DNA from: CAIZQW01 sp942493055
GTDB lineage: Bacteria; Verrucomicrobiota; Kiritimatiellia; RFP12; UBA1067
Direction of reading: 5' to 3'
Assembly (NCBI GenBank): GCA_942493055.1
Contig: OW818680.1
Location: 5,952,001-6,016,000 of the forward strand
Length of the DNA: 64,000 bases
The first letter of the stretch is position 1. Each line of letters starts with the position of its first letter. The position numbers and the translations under genes were made by a program. Below are positions 1-8,297 of the stretch, piece after piece. The notes under the pieces are model-generated. The model was not told the DNA's origin, made no database searches, and was given only the letters and a program-made list of their open reading frames with translations.

Positions 1-1
1 G

Positions 2-172
2 CTGGAGCCGGGAGAGATTGCAGACGCTGTCTTGATTGATCCTAAAACGCCTTGGATTGTCAATCCTGAAACCTTCCAGTCGAAGTCACGTAACTGCCCC
101 TTTGCGGGGATGCTGCTTCATGCACGTGCAGTCATGACGGTCTGTAACGGACGTACAACGTGGACAGCCTAA
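2..172 (+). CDS. pyrC: Dihydroorotase, C-terminal fragment (5' end outside window)
   Basis: An open frame enters from the left edge and stops at the TAA at 170-172, giving about 56 C-terminal residues. It reads LEPGEIADAVLIDP, then SKSRNCPFAGM, then a short tail VCNGRTTW. This matches the end of class I dihydroorotases and related amidohydrolases, where the chain leaves the barrel with an ADxVxxDP segment and then a SKxxNxPFxG segment. The enzyme cyclises carbamoyl-aspartate in pyrimidine synthesis. The metal-binding N-terminal half lies outside the window, so an inactive PyrC-like paralogue cannot be excluded. Confidence 0.75.
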   Translation: MEPGEIADAVLIDPKTPWIVNPETFQSKSRNCPFAGMLLHARAVMTVCNGRTTWTA

Positions 173-194
173 TTTTTCTTTGGAACCCAGCCCT

Positions 195-2549
195 ATGAAA
201 AAGTGGATGACGCCCCTTTTTTGCTTTCTTCTATGCGCCTCTTTGTGCCCTTTTGCACGTGCTGCTTCTGCTCTCGAAACGCAAGACTGCTTCACAGCAT
301 CTGCCATCCGCGCACAGGCCGTCCGGCAGGCCGACCGCCTCTACACGCGTCTTAAAACGCCTGATGCGGCGTATGGCTCTCAGGAGTTATTTATTGCGAT
401 GCTCGCCTACGCGGAGGCGAATACGAACCTTTGCCGTATTGCGGAAATACTGACCTTTGCCGAGCAGATGCAGGAGCGCAATCCGGAGAGCAAAGGACAT
501 GGTAATTTTTACTGGTACTCACGCAATGCGGAGGTGCTTGACTTCAATGCGGTTGACTTTGCGATGCAATATGGCGCCTTGCTTTGGAAACATTACCAGG
601 AGCGCCTTCCTCCGGAGACCCAGAAAAGATTGCGAGCTGTGCTGGAACTGGGCCTCATCGGGCTGCAGAAGCATAAGGTGCGTCCCTCCTATACAAATAT
701 TGCGCTCCTCAACGCGTCGGATCTGATCCTCCTTGGAGAGTCGCTCCACGCTGAGGCTGCAACGCGGGAAGGGGAGAAACGGCTGAATCGATTTGCCCGC
801 CTTCTGTACGAAGAGGGGGTCCATGAATTTGTGAGTCCGACCTATTATGATGTCGATGTCGAGGCCTTACGCTTGCTCGAAGGCGGAACGACCCATGCGC
901 AGGTGCGCGAAGCCGCACGTATCCTGCTTGATTATTTTTGGACAGATATTGCTTTGAACTGGTTCACGCCCTCTGACCGGCTCGCAGGCTCTCACAGCCG
1001 GACCTACAATTACGTGTATGGCTTTGGCTCGCTTGACCATCTGATGATGCGTCATGGCTGGATGAAAGTTCCTGAGAAATACTTCTGTTCGAACAGTCGT
1101 GGCCTCTACTCACAGTGGCAGCCCGCTCCCGCCTTTATGAAGCTGAACCAGACCTATCCGCGCCTGGTGGAGCAGACCTGGGGGAGCGACCCGATGTGCG
1201 CGCGCACGCATTATGTCTGTCCGGATATCACGCTGGGCACCTCCTGGCGCAACTATGGCGGACGGATGGATATCCCGCTGGCGGTTGACTTCCCTGCGCC
1301 CTCGCGGAAGTCAAACCAGCCGCGCGTCTCCTTTATTCCCGATGGACGCCAGGATCCTTATGGGACAAAGAAGATCTTTGATGGACGTGTTCATGAAAAG
1401 GCCTTTCATCTCTCCCACTACTGGGTAGGCGTCCAGGAGAAGGCTGACGCACTGGCGCTCGCCATCTACCGTCCCGAGGATTTCAAGGATACGACCGGAA
1501 CGCTGGAGTCCCATCTGTTGCTGCCGACTGAGGTCGATAGCGTGTGGGTGGATGATACGCCTTTGGCTCGTGTGACCACGAATGCCCTTCCGCTGAACGC
1601 CTCTGTCTTCCTTCGCCACGGAAGCGCAGTCCTCGGGCTTCGCATTCCCTGGAGCAGGGGGCACACGGCAGAGCCCTGCTCGCTGAGTCTTGTCGCGGAC
1701 AATCCGAAGCTCCACGTGATGCGGCTGACGGTCTCACATCCTGTTTTGCCGACCAATCAGGTCCCCTTGCACCTTGCGGGTGTCGCGCTTCGCTTGCGCA
1801 TCGGAAGCAACATCACAAACGATCAAGCGTTTGCAACCTTCAGGGGACTCTTTCGGAACGAGGCAATCCAGACCCACGCCACCGTTTCAGGGCTTGTCGT
1901 TCGTGCCGCAAATGATTCCCTAATGATTCAGGCGCTTGCACCCTATGCGAATGAGCGTCCGGTGCTAACCCTCCCTGCGCCTCCAAGAGCCCTCCTCAGC
2001 TGCAACGGGGTTGATCTCGGAAAATCCATCCTTGAAGCGCTCCCCGCCATTCAGGAGCATAAGGAGCAGCTCAAGCTGAACCGTGTCATTTCTGTTTCGG
2101 GAAAGATCCCGACCCAATGGGAGGCGGAGCATGGTTATATGGACGTGGTATTAACCCTCGCTCACGACGCTGCGGCTTCCAAGGGCGCTTATGTGTGGGA
2201 GGCTGAGGATGCGCCGGGTGAGAGAGCCGGGGGCTCCGGGAAAGTGCGTTACACGCTGGAGGTGAAGGAGGCTGGGCCGTATCGTTTGGCAGGGCGCTTT
2301 TTAAGCCCCAACCCCGATGACGATTCATTTTTCGTTTCGATCATTGCGCAGGATGGAACCCACGTGCTGATGAATACCGTGTGGTCTGTAGGTGTGCGGT
2401 CCGACTGGGGCTGGAGCATCTTTTCCTTGCCGAAACAAGGAAAGCCGGCAGAGATCTTTTTACCCAAGGGGCGTAACACCCTGATCCTCCAAACGCGAGA
2501 GGCTGGAACAAAGGTAGACCAGTTAAGCTTGACGCCTAGCGTACGCTGA
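195..2549 (+). CDS. Large exported protein, possible polysaccharide-lyase-like (all-alpha plus beta-sandwich)
   Basis: About 784 residues. The ATG at 195 is preferred over the TTG at 180 because it is followed at once by a signal peptide (MKKWMTP, then a hydrophobic run ending ARA-A). The first 350 residues look helix-rich with many aromatic residues (for example HSRTYNYVYGFGSLDH), as in the alpha/alpha toroids of lyases. The second half has beta-type character and ends in a region resembling a carbohydrate-binding sandwich. It sits 22 bp after the dihydroorotase gene and converges on queH, sharing 14 bp with its 3' end. Export and size support a glycan-processing or glycan-binding role, which fits the sulfatase and GH88/105 genes further on. 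No catalytic motif is recognised, so the function is a guess. Confidence 0.6.
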   Translation: MKKWMTPLFCFLLCASLCPFARAASALETQDCFTASAIRAQAVRQADRLYTRLKTPDAAYGSQELFIAMLAYAEANTNLCRIAEILTFAEQMQERNPESKGHGNFYWYSRNAEVLDFNAVDFAMQYGALLWKHYQERLPPETQKRLRAVLELGLIGLQKHKVRPSYTNIALLNASDLILLGESLHAEAATREGEKRLNRFARLLYEEGVHEFVSPTYYDVDVEALRLLEGGTTHAQVREAARILLDYFWTDIALNWFTPSDRLAGSHSRTYNYVYGFGSLDHLMMRHGWMKVPEKYFCSNSRGLYSQWQPAPAFMKLNQTYPRLVEQTWGSDPMCARTHYVCPDITLGTSWRNYGGRMDIPLAVDFPAPSRKSNQPRVSFIPDGRQDPYGTKKIFDGRVHEKAFHLSHYWVGVQEKADALALAIYRPEDFKDTTGTLESHLLLPTEVDSVWVDDTPLARVTTNALPLNASVFLRHGSAVLGLRIPWSRGHTAEPCSLSLVADNPKLHVMRLTVSHPVLPTNQVPLHLAGVALRLRIGSNITNDQAFATFRGLFRNEAIQTHATVSGLVVRAANDSLMIQALAPYANERPVLTLPAPPRALLSCNGVDLGKSILEALPAIQEHKEQLKLNRVISVSGKIPTQWEAEHGYMDVVLTLAHDAAASKGAYVWEAEDAPGERAGGSGKVRYTLEVKEAGPYRLAGRFLSPNPDDDSFFVSIIAQDGTHVLMNTVWSVGVRSDWGWSIFSLPKQGKPAEIFLPKGRNTLILQTREAGTKVDQLSLTPSVR

Positions 2550-3060
2550 ATTCGCAGCCGCAATAGGATTGGCGATAGAGCCCCAGTTCGATTGAACGTG
2601 TGAGGCTGTGCTTGAAGCCGTCATGCTTTTTAAAGTCGATGGCTAAGAAGGTCGCTTCAGATATTTCCAAGCCAATCTTGAATATTCGCTCCGACAGCTT
2701 ATGCGGGCTGACGGTCAGGGATGTCGTAAAAGCATCGAATTTCTTCTCCAGCGCGGCCTCATAGGTTCGACTGAGGCTGTAGCGAAAGCAGCTGTCACAG
2801 CGCGTTCCGCGTTCAGGCTCCTGTTCGCGTCCCGTTGCAACATGTATGAGCCAGTCTGCATGGGATGGTGTATCGACGATCAAGGGAAAGGCATCGTGCG
2901 CGGCGAGGGTGCGGACCGCGTCAAGGCGCTTCTGCCATTCTGCCTCGGGTGCCAAATTGGCGTTTGAAAAGAAGAGCGTAACGTCATGCCCCGCATCGCG
3001 CAAGGCTAGGGAGCAGTGGCTGGCACAGGGGGCGCAGCAGGTATGGAGCAGCACCTTCAT
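2536..3060 (-). CDS. queH: Epoxyqueuosine reductase QueH
   Basis: 174 residues, the normal length for QueH (former DUF208). Cysteine motifs are HTCCAPC at 6-12, C88 and C91 in RCDSCF, and YCGC near the C-terminus (C167, C169). The paired N-terminal cysteines and the others bind the [4Fe-4S] cluster and a second iron site in characterised QueH. The enzyme reduces epoxyqueuosine to queuosine in the tRNA wobble base and replaces the cobalamin-dependent QueG, often in anaerobes. It overlaps trmJ by ATGA and is the last gene of a five-gene minus-strand operon. queE lies at 32360 in this window. Confidence 0.93.
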   Translation of the reverse strand: MKVLLHTCCAPCASHCSLALRDAGHDVTLFFSNANLAPEAEWQKRLDAVRTLAAHDAFPLIVDTPSHADWLIHVATGREQEPERGTRCDSCFRYSLSRTYEAALEKKFDAFTTSLTVSPHKLSERIFKIGLEISEATFLAIDFKKHDGFKHSLTRSIELGLYRQSYCGCEFSVR

Positions 3061-3797
3061 CGCTCGTCTTCCCCGTGTTGGGCCGCCCAGTCAGCTTGCC
3101 GGGCAACCCCCATCATGATCGCGACATCGTCTTCCGAGAAGGTGCCCCGTGAAAAGATACGTTGTACGCCCTGCATCATGTGGTCCGCCTTGTCCTCCTT
3201 CATGAAACCAATGGTCAGGAGCATGGCGCGCCATTTCTCAAGGAGCTTGAGCTTTTGTGCGGCGGACGCCGGCACTGATTTTTCAACAGGCGGTTCGTAC
3301 GTGCCCAGTGCGCTATAGAGTTCATAGCAGCAGAGCAAGACCGCCTGTGACAGATTGAGTGACGCATACTCGGGATGAACAGGAACCCGGATCAGATGCG
3401 TGCAGATGCCGATCTCTTCGTTGTTGAGTCCTTTGTCCTCACGGCCGAAGACAAGCGCGACACGGCCATGCGCTGCGAGTTTTAACAGCTCCGGAGCAAG
3501 CTCGCGGGGTGTCTTGACATGCTGCCGATAGAGCCCGCCCCGTGCGGTGGTCCCGATCACCCAGGAGCAGTCAGCTACAGCCTCCGCAAGGGAGTCCACC
3601 TTGCGATGATTAGCCAGGATAGCATCCGCGTGGACCGCCATCCGCACGGCCTCTTCCCAGTTGTCGCAAATCCGAGGTGCGGCAAGCACGAGATCCGTGA
3701 TCCCCATGTTGGCCATCGCCCGGCAAACCGAACCCACGTTGCCGCTGTACAGCGTACCCACTAATACAATCCGGATGTTGTTCAGTACAAAACTCAT
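3057..3797 (-). CDS. trmJ: SPOUT tRNA 2'-O-methyltransferase, TrmJ-like
   Basis: 246 residues. The N-terminal SPOUT fold starts with IRIVLVGTLYSGNVGSVCRA (about residues 8-27), where the Asn-x-Gly motif marks the TrmH/TrmJ clade. It continues with VALVFGREDKGLNNEEI and the C-terminal knot segment LIRVPVHPEYASLNLSQAV. TrmJ methylates the ribose at position 32 of tRNA. The C-terminal 80 residues form a helical extension as in TrmJ. The gene lies 5 bp after the TPR gene and overlaps queH by ATGA, so two tRNA-modification genes are translationally coupled. A different SPOUT target is possible, because the subfamily is hard to fix from motifs. Confidence 0.88.
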   Translation of the reverse strand: MSFVLNNIRIVLVGTLYSGNVGSVCRAMANMGITDLVLAAPRICDNWEEAVRMAVHADAILANHRKVDSLAEAVADCSWVIGTTARGGLYRQHVKTPRELAPELLKLAAHGRVALVFGREDKGLNNEEIGICTHLIRVPVHPEYASLNLSQAVLLCCYELYSALGTYEPPVEKSVPASAAQKLKLLEKWRAMLLTIGFMKEDKADHMMQGVQRIFSRGTFSEDDVAIMMGVARQADWAAQHGEDER

Positions 3798-3802
3798 GCA
3801 GC

Positions 3803-5821
3803 CTACTTGTCTTGTTTGAAGGTGCCAATCAGGTCTTCATCCGAGCTGTAGCTGTAGACAAAAACCTGTTGGAGATTGTCCACGTATGTTAATTCAGGGG
3901 GGCTGTTTTCACCTTGCTGACGCGGCATATATTGCACGACACACGCCCGCGTGGGACGGTTCAGTTTGTCAGCGGCAAGGACTTTATGCCCCGCATACGT
4001 AAAGCGATCAGCCGCGCCTGTTCGTTTTGTGCGATACCACCCTTTCAACTGGGCTTTCGCATCGTATTCATACAGATCTTTCCATGTTTTCGTCATGGTG
4101 AGTATGGGGTCGGCATAGCGATGGTTTGCATTCATATAGTCGACGGACTGGATCTTCCCGTCGTCCCGATAGAGTCGGTCCTCATTCGACAAGTAAGCCA
4201 GTGAAACTATGGAGGGCACCGCATAATGGTCGCCAGTCTTGAAGAAGCAGCCAATTTCAACGCGGCTTGTCATCCAGGCGGTAGGGGTTGGACGATAGAG
4301 GCCATGATAGGCAATCGTGATCTCAACCTGGGAGCCGTTGGGGGTCAGGGGCTTGATCGTAATTTTTGCAGGATCGCCCTGCAAGATTTTCCAAATAAAG
4401 GGAGAGGGCGGAGTGGGGACTCCCGGGATCAGCGCCTCAACAGTCATGGTACGTGAACGTGTCAGGACGTTTCTGTTGATGCGTGCAATGGCAAAGGGCG
4501 TGTCAAACAGGCCTTCAGGGCGTAAGTCGAAATAATCCACGCCGATCTCTGCCTTCGCGTCCTTCAGGGTGCGCAGAACAACGGGGGCTGGAATATTTGT
4601 GGGCGATAGATCGTGGGCCATCTTCACCATGGCGCCGGCATCGAGGTTGATGGCGTCAAAGACAACCGGATGAGCAAGCCCGGTCAGATAGTCATCAGGT
4701 GTCTTGAGCGTCTTCTGTGTGGCGCGTAAAATCATCTGGAGGGTCGGCACGAGCAAGCCCCGTGAAATCAGCGCCTGCTTTGTTTCGGGCCGGAGTGCGG
4801 CCATCGTCGCGGCGATCGCGTGCATAAACGGCTTATCCGTCCCCGATGAACCTTTTGAGATGATGTAGTAGGGCATGTTGACCGGATAGAGGTCGCCGGT
4901 CTCTGCCGTAAAGTCTCGGTGCGCAGGATAAAACCAGCATTGATTCGCCAGCATCAGTTGAAAGGTTGTGATGGGAAGCATCGGGTCGGTTTGTACGGCG
5001 CGCGGCATGCTTCTCCAGAAGGGGCCTGCGGTGATCGCAATAGAGGCGTTCCCGATCACGGGATAGCTGAAGTGCGCATTTGGAAGGCCTACATTGACCT
5101 GCTTCGCTTTTGCGGCCTCTCCGTAGACAACAGGGGTCAGTCCTGGAAAATTCGTCAGGGTCAATACGGAATGGCCATTGTCGCGGTTCACATAAAGGTC
5201 GCCGAAATTTCCGCTGGCGGTGCCCTCCTTCATCCACGCCTCTATCTCCTTTTTGGCTGGACCTGTGTAGTCGCTGGCATAAGCGGATATTTTCTTTGTG
5301 GAGGGGGGCATGAGATTAAAGAAGGTACGGAAGTAGCCAGCGTCGAAATCGAAGACCGTGTTGGTTGCATCCACTTTTACAGGATATCCCATGACCAGTG
5401 TTGCAGCCTTGGGTTGCACAGCGCCCTCAACAGGCTTGCCTTGCAATTTGGACGCTTTGTCGAGCAGCACTTTGAATTGAGGCAGCTTGGACAGTTGCTT
5501 GAGGTCATGATCAGCTTCAATGGCTTTCGGATCGCGGAAGCCGAGATCAATCGCGCGTTCGAGCATCGTAAACGCTTCGGCTTTGTCTGCGCGATAGGCC
5601 AAGGCGCAGGCGAGATTGTAGTGCCAGGTCGCGTCTTTCGGAAAAATTTCAATGCCTTTACGAGCAGCGCTCTCCATCTCTTCAATCTTCCCTGCGCGGA
5701 CCGCCACCACCATTTCCTGGAGCAGCTGGCGATGTTGAGGATAGAGGCGTGGCATGTCAAAGACATCTTGCGAGGCCATCGCAAGCAGGGGCGCAAACAG
5801 GATCAGTAGATACTTATTCAT
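3803..5821 (-). CDS. Exported TPR-containing protein of unknown function
   Basis: 672 residues from the ATG at 5821, which has a GGAAG ribosome site upstream and is followed by a signal peptide (MNKYLLILFAPLLAMAS). An upstream ATG at 5863 would put a polar stretch before the signal and is rejected. Residues about 30-110 hold tetratricopeptide-like helices (HYNLACALAYRADKAEAF, then LDLGFRDPKAIEAD-like units). The remaining 550 residues are a large unassigned domain rich in aromatic and Gly/Pro residues. It lies between the esterase gene (10 bp upstream) and trmJ (5 bp downstream). It is probably periplasmic; its partner or ligand cannot be read from the sequence. Confidence 0.8.
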   Translation of the reverse strand: MNKYLLILFAPLLAMASQDVFDMPRLYPQHRQLLQEMVVAVRAGKIEEMESAARKGIEIFPKDATWHYNLACALAYRADKAEAFTMLERAIDLGFRDPKAIEADHDLKQLSKLPQFKVLLDKASKLQGKPVEGAVQPKAATLVMGYPVKVDATNTVFDFDAGYFRTFFNLMPPSTKKISAYASDYTGPAKKEIEAWMKEGTASGNFGDLYVNRDNGHSVLTLTNFPGLTPVVYGEAAKAKQVNVGLPNAHFSYPVIGNASIAITAGPFWRSMPRAVQTDPMLPITTFQLMLANQCWFYPAHRDFTAETGDLYPVNMPYYIISKGSSGTDKPFMHAIAATMAALRPETKQALISRGLLVPTLQMILRATQKTLKTPDDYLTGLAHPVVFDAINLDAGAMVKMAHDLSPTNIPAPVVLRTLKDAKAEIGVDYFDLRPEGLFDTPFAIARINRNVLTRSRTMTVEALIPGVPTPPSPFIWKILQGDPAKITIKPLTPNGSQVEITIAYHGLYRPTPTAWMTSRVEIGCFFKTGDHYAVPSIVSLAYLSNEDRLYRDDGKIQSVDYMNANHRYADPILTMTKTWKDLYEYDAKAQLKGWYRTKRTGAADRFTYAGHKVLAADKLNRPTRACVVQYMPRQQGENSPPELTYVDNLQQVFVYSYSSDEDLIGTFKQDK

Positions 5822-5831
5822 GGTTCTTCCT

Positions 5832-6638
5832 TTACCAGAACTTCCACCACGGCTTCTGGACACGTGTCTGCTTCAGCAGCCACGGAATCAACGCCCGCTC
5901 CGAATAAGCGGTGTCCCAAATAGCATGTGCGCCGTGTTCGTATTCTGTGTAGGTGATTGTTCCTCCGACATCTTTGATCGCACGGACCATCCGGCGTGAA
6001 CAGTCCGGATGGACGTTCTTGTCATCACGCCCGTGGAAGGCCCAGATCGGTATCGCTTTCAATGCGCGCGCATAATTCGGATCGCCTCCCCCGCATATAG
6101 GCACGGCCGCTGCAAAGTAGGAGGGGTCGCGCTGAATCGCATCCCAGGTGCCAAAGCCGCCGAGCGAAAGCCCCGTGATATAAAGACGATTGGGATCTGC
6201 TTGTTTCGATTTGACGAGATGATTACAGAGCTCAAGAGCCATCTCAAGGGGAGGGGCAGCCTCCTTTGTGGCTCGGCAATCGGATTGCATGGCGAGTTTC
6301 TTGACCCACCAGTTACCGACTTGGCATTGCGGTGCCACAACGATGACCGGTTCGGGTTGAAGCACGAGCTGTTTCAGCAGGGAGGGAAGTCCGACGCGCG
6401 TCTGCCTCACATTCTCTTTTCCGCATTCGCCCGAGCCGTGCAGAAAGAGGATCAGCGGATATTTTTTGCCCGGCTCCAGAAATTGAGGGATGCGGAGCTG
6501 GCACGTCAATACTTCGCCCACCTCGTTGGTGTAGGCGTAAGGCTTCATCATCTCCTCAGGTTTGAACTGGGCTAGCACAGAAAACGAGAGGAGAACAACA
6601 CAACACACAGAGAAGCCTTTAACGCGCGAGCGGCTCAT
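5832..6638 (-). CDS. Exported alpha/beta-hydrolase (esterase/phospholipase type)
   Basis: 268 residues with a signal peptide (VKGFSVCCVVLLSFSVLAQ). The alpha/beta-hydrolase core is clear: oxyanion region LILFLHGSGECG, nucleophile elbow GLSLGGFGTWD (Ser in GxSxG), acid GRDDKNVHP, and His in HGAHAIWDTAYS. The arrangement matches the family of exported predicted esterases and peptidases that includes feruloyl/acetyl-xylan esterase-like enzymes. The substrate is unknown; an ester on plant or algal glycan is plausible. The start overlaps the end of der by ATGA, so the two are probably coupled, although the functions look unrelated. Confidence 0.88.
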   Translation of the reverse strand: MSRSRVKGFSVCCVVLLSFSVLAQFKPEEMMKPYAYTNEVGEVLTCQLRIPQFLEPGKKYPLILFLHGSGECGKENVRQTRVGLPSLLKQLVLQPEPVIVVAPQCQVGNWWVKKLAMQSDCRATKEAAPPLEMALELCNHLVKSKQADPNRLYITGLSLGGFGTWDAIQRDPSYFAAAVPICGGGDPNYARALKAIPIWAFHGRDDKNVHPDCSRRMVRAIKDVGGTITYTEYEHGAHAIWDTAYSERALIPWLLKQTRVQKPWWKFW

Positions 6639-8161
6639 TTTTTGCCTCTCCGTTGGGGCTTCCGAATGCTATGCTTGGTCTTGCGCTCTTTCTTCTTTTG
6701 TTTTCCGCCATCGGCTTTTGACTTTCTGCCTTCAGGTTTGGACTGCACCCTCTCAGATTTTGGCTTGGTCTTCTCTTTCAAATTTGCGAACTTGTCTTCG
6801 ATGTCATCGGGACGCGAACGTGCGCGGTAGAAGATGACAATCGGTGCGCCTTCAAGACCGAAACGTTCGCGCAGGGAGCGGGTCATGAAGTCGGTATACT
6901 GTTTTGTCGCGAGTTTTGGGTCATTCACAAACATACGGATCGTGATGGGCGCTGTTCTCACTTGTACGGCATAGTAGACACGCAGGCGCTTCCCGAGATG
7001 AGCCGGCGCAACCACGCGGTGCGTGGCTTCAACCAACATGCGATTCAGGATGCCGGTCGGCAGTTGCACCTGCGTTTGCGCAGCAACGGCGTCAATCACC
7101 TCAATGCTCTTGCGAATGTTATACCCGGTTTTAGCGGAGACGAGCATCAGCGGGCAGTAGCTCATGAAGGGGACGACCTGGCGCAACGTTTTGGCGGTCT
7201 CTTTTTCGTCCATGCCTTTTTCTACCGCGATGTCCCACTTGTTGATCATGAGCACGCAGGCCTTGTTTTCCTGCTGGATCATGGAGGCGATGTGTTTGTC
7301 CTGGACAGTAGGTCCCAGTTCAGGGTCCATGATGAGGACCACCACATCGGCCTGCTTGACACTCTCTTCTGCGCGAAAGAGGCTGAAGCGTTCAACCGCG
7401 TTATCAATCGAATGTTTGTGCCGCATGCCTGCGGTATCCACGAGCGTATAGTGACGTGCCTGATCGCCTGACCCAATCGTAAAGGGGATGTCAATCGAAT
7501 CACGCGTGGTGCCGGCGATTTCCGACACAATGACACGCTCAGCCTTGAGCAAGCGGTTGATGTAGGAAGATTTGCCGGCATTGGGACGTCCCACAATTGC
7601 GACGCGCAGGGGCTTCTTCTCCGTCTCGTTGACAGCGGGTGGCAGGAAGGGCAAGACAGCCTCCATAAGGGCTTCCATGCCCCGGTCGTGCTGTGCGGCA
7701 ACGGGGAAGAAGGGAAAGCCGAGTCGTGCAAATTCATTGGCCCCCTCATCATGCCTCTCCAAATCGCATTTGTTCACGGCGAGGATGCACGGCACATTTG
7801 AGCGGCGCACGATATTGGCAACCTCTTCGTCCATAGGCTGGACGCCTTGCTGCACATCTACGACCATGATCACAACCGCCGCATCATCAAGCGCGGAATC
7901 AACCTGTGCGCGAACGCCGGCTCCAATCGGATCTTTCTCTGTCTTGGCGTTCAGGATCATGATACCGCCGGTATCGACAAGACTGAACTTTTGATCCTCC
8001 CAGTCGACTTCACGCATGAGACGGTCACGCGTCACACCGCTCTCATCATGCACGATGGCAATACGCTTGCGCGCGATACGATTAAAGACTGCGGATTTTC
8101 CAACATTGGGGCGCCCGACAATGGCGATAACACGCCTCTTCTCTTTTGCTTCAGAATTCAT
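6635..8161 (-). CDS. der: GTPase Der, ribosome assembly
   Basis: 508 residues with the two tandem GTPase domains unique to Der (EngA). G-domain 1 has GRPNVGKSAVFNR, DTGGIM and NKCDLE. G-domain 2 has GRPNAGKSSYINR, DTAGMR and NKWDIA. A KH-like domain follows. Der acts in 50S subunit maturation. The last 60 residues or so are a strongly basic, low-complexity Lys/Arg/Gln-rich tail (for example KKKERKTKHSIRKPQRRGKK), longer than in E. coli Der. It is the first gene of the der-esterase-TPR-trmJ-queH operon. Confidence 0.97.
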   Translation of the reverse strand: MNSEAKEKRRVIAIVGRPNVGKSAVFNRIARKRIAIVHDESGVTRDRLMREVDWEDQKFSLVDTGGIMILNAKTEKDPIGAGVRAQVDSALDDAAVVIMVVDVQQGVQPMDEEVANIVRRSNVPCILAVNKCDLERHDEGANEFARLGFPFFPVAAQHDRGMEALMEAVLPFLPPAVNETEKKPLRVAIVGRPNAGKSSYINRLLKAERVIVSEIAGTTRDSIDIPFTIGSGDQARHYTLVDTAGMRHKHSIDNAVERFSLFRAEESVKQADVVVLIMDPELGPTVQDKHIASMIQQENKACVLMINKWDIAVEKGMDEKETAKTLRQVVPFMSYCPLMLVSAKTGYNIRKSIEVIDAVAAQTQVQLPTGILNRMLVEATHRVVAPAHLGKRLRVYYAVQVRTAPITIRMFVNDPKLATKQYTDFMTRSLRERFGLEGAPIVIFYRARSRPDDIEDKFANLKEKTKPKSERVQSKPEGRKSKADGGKQKKKERKTKHSIRKPQRRGKK

Positions 8162-8232
8162 GCCCTATATTATAGGGAGATGTGCGCCATATAACAAGCC
8201 AGAAGAGGCATCTCTTGTGACCATAAATAGAT

Positions 8233-8274
8233 GAGGCTCTTGCAAACCGTTGTTATGGAGTCTGCAAGAGCCTC
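8233..8274. terminator. Stem-loop between hydA and der
   Basis: A perfect 12-bp inverted repeat (GAGGCTCTTGCA at 8233-8244, TGCAAGAGCCTC at 8263-8274) with an 18-nt loop lies 24 bp downstream of the hydA stop on the minus strand. The flank on that strand is only mildly T-rich (ATCTATTTATGG), so it is a plausible but not textbook intrinsic terminator for the hydrogenase operon. Confidence 0.6.
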
Positions 8275-8297
8275 AGGAGCATTACCCAAATCTGTGA

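Noticed and set aside
4919..5809. 296-residue open frame on the plus strand
   Set aside because: It lies opposite the TPR-protein gene, has no motif and no ribosome site, and its composition is that of an antisense shadow of the minus-strand gene.
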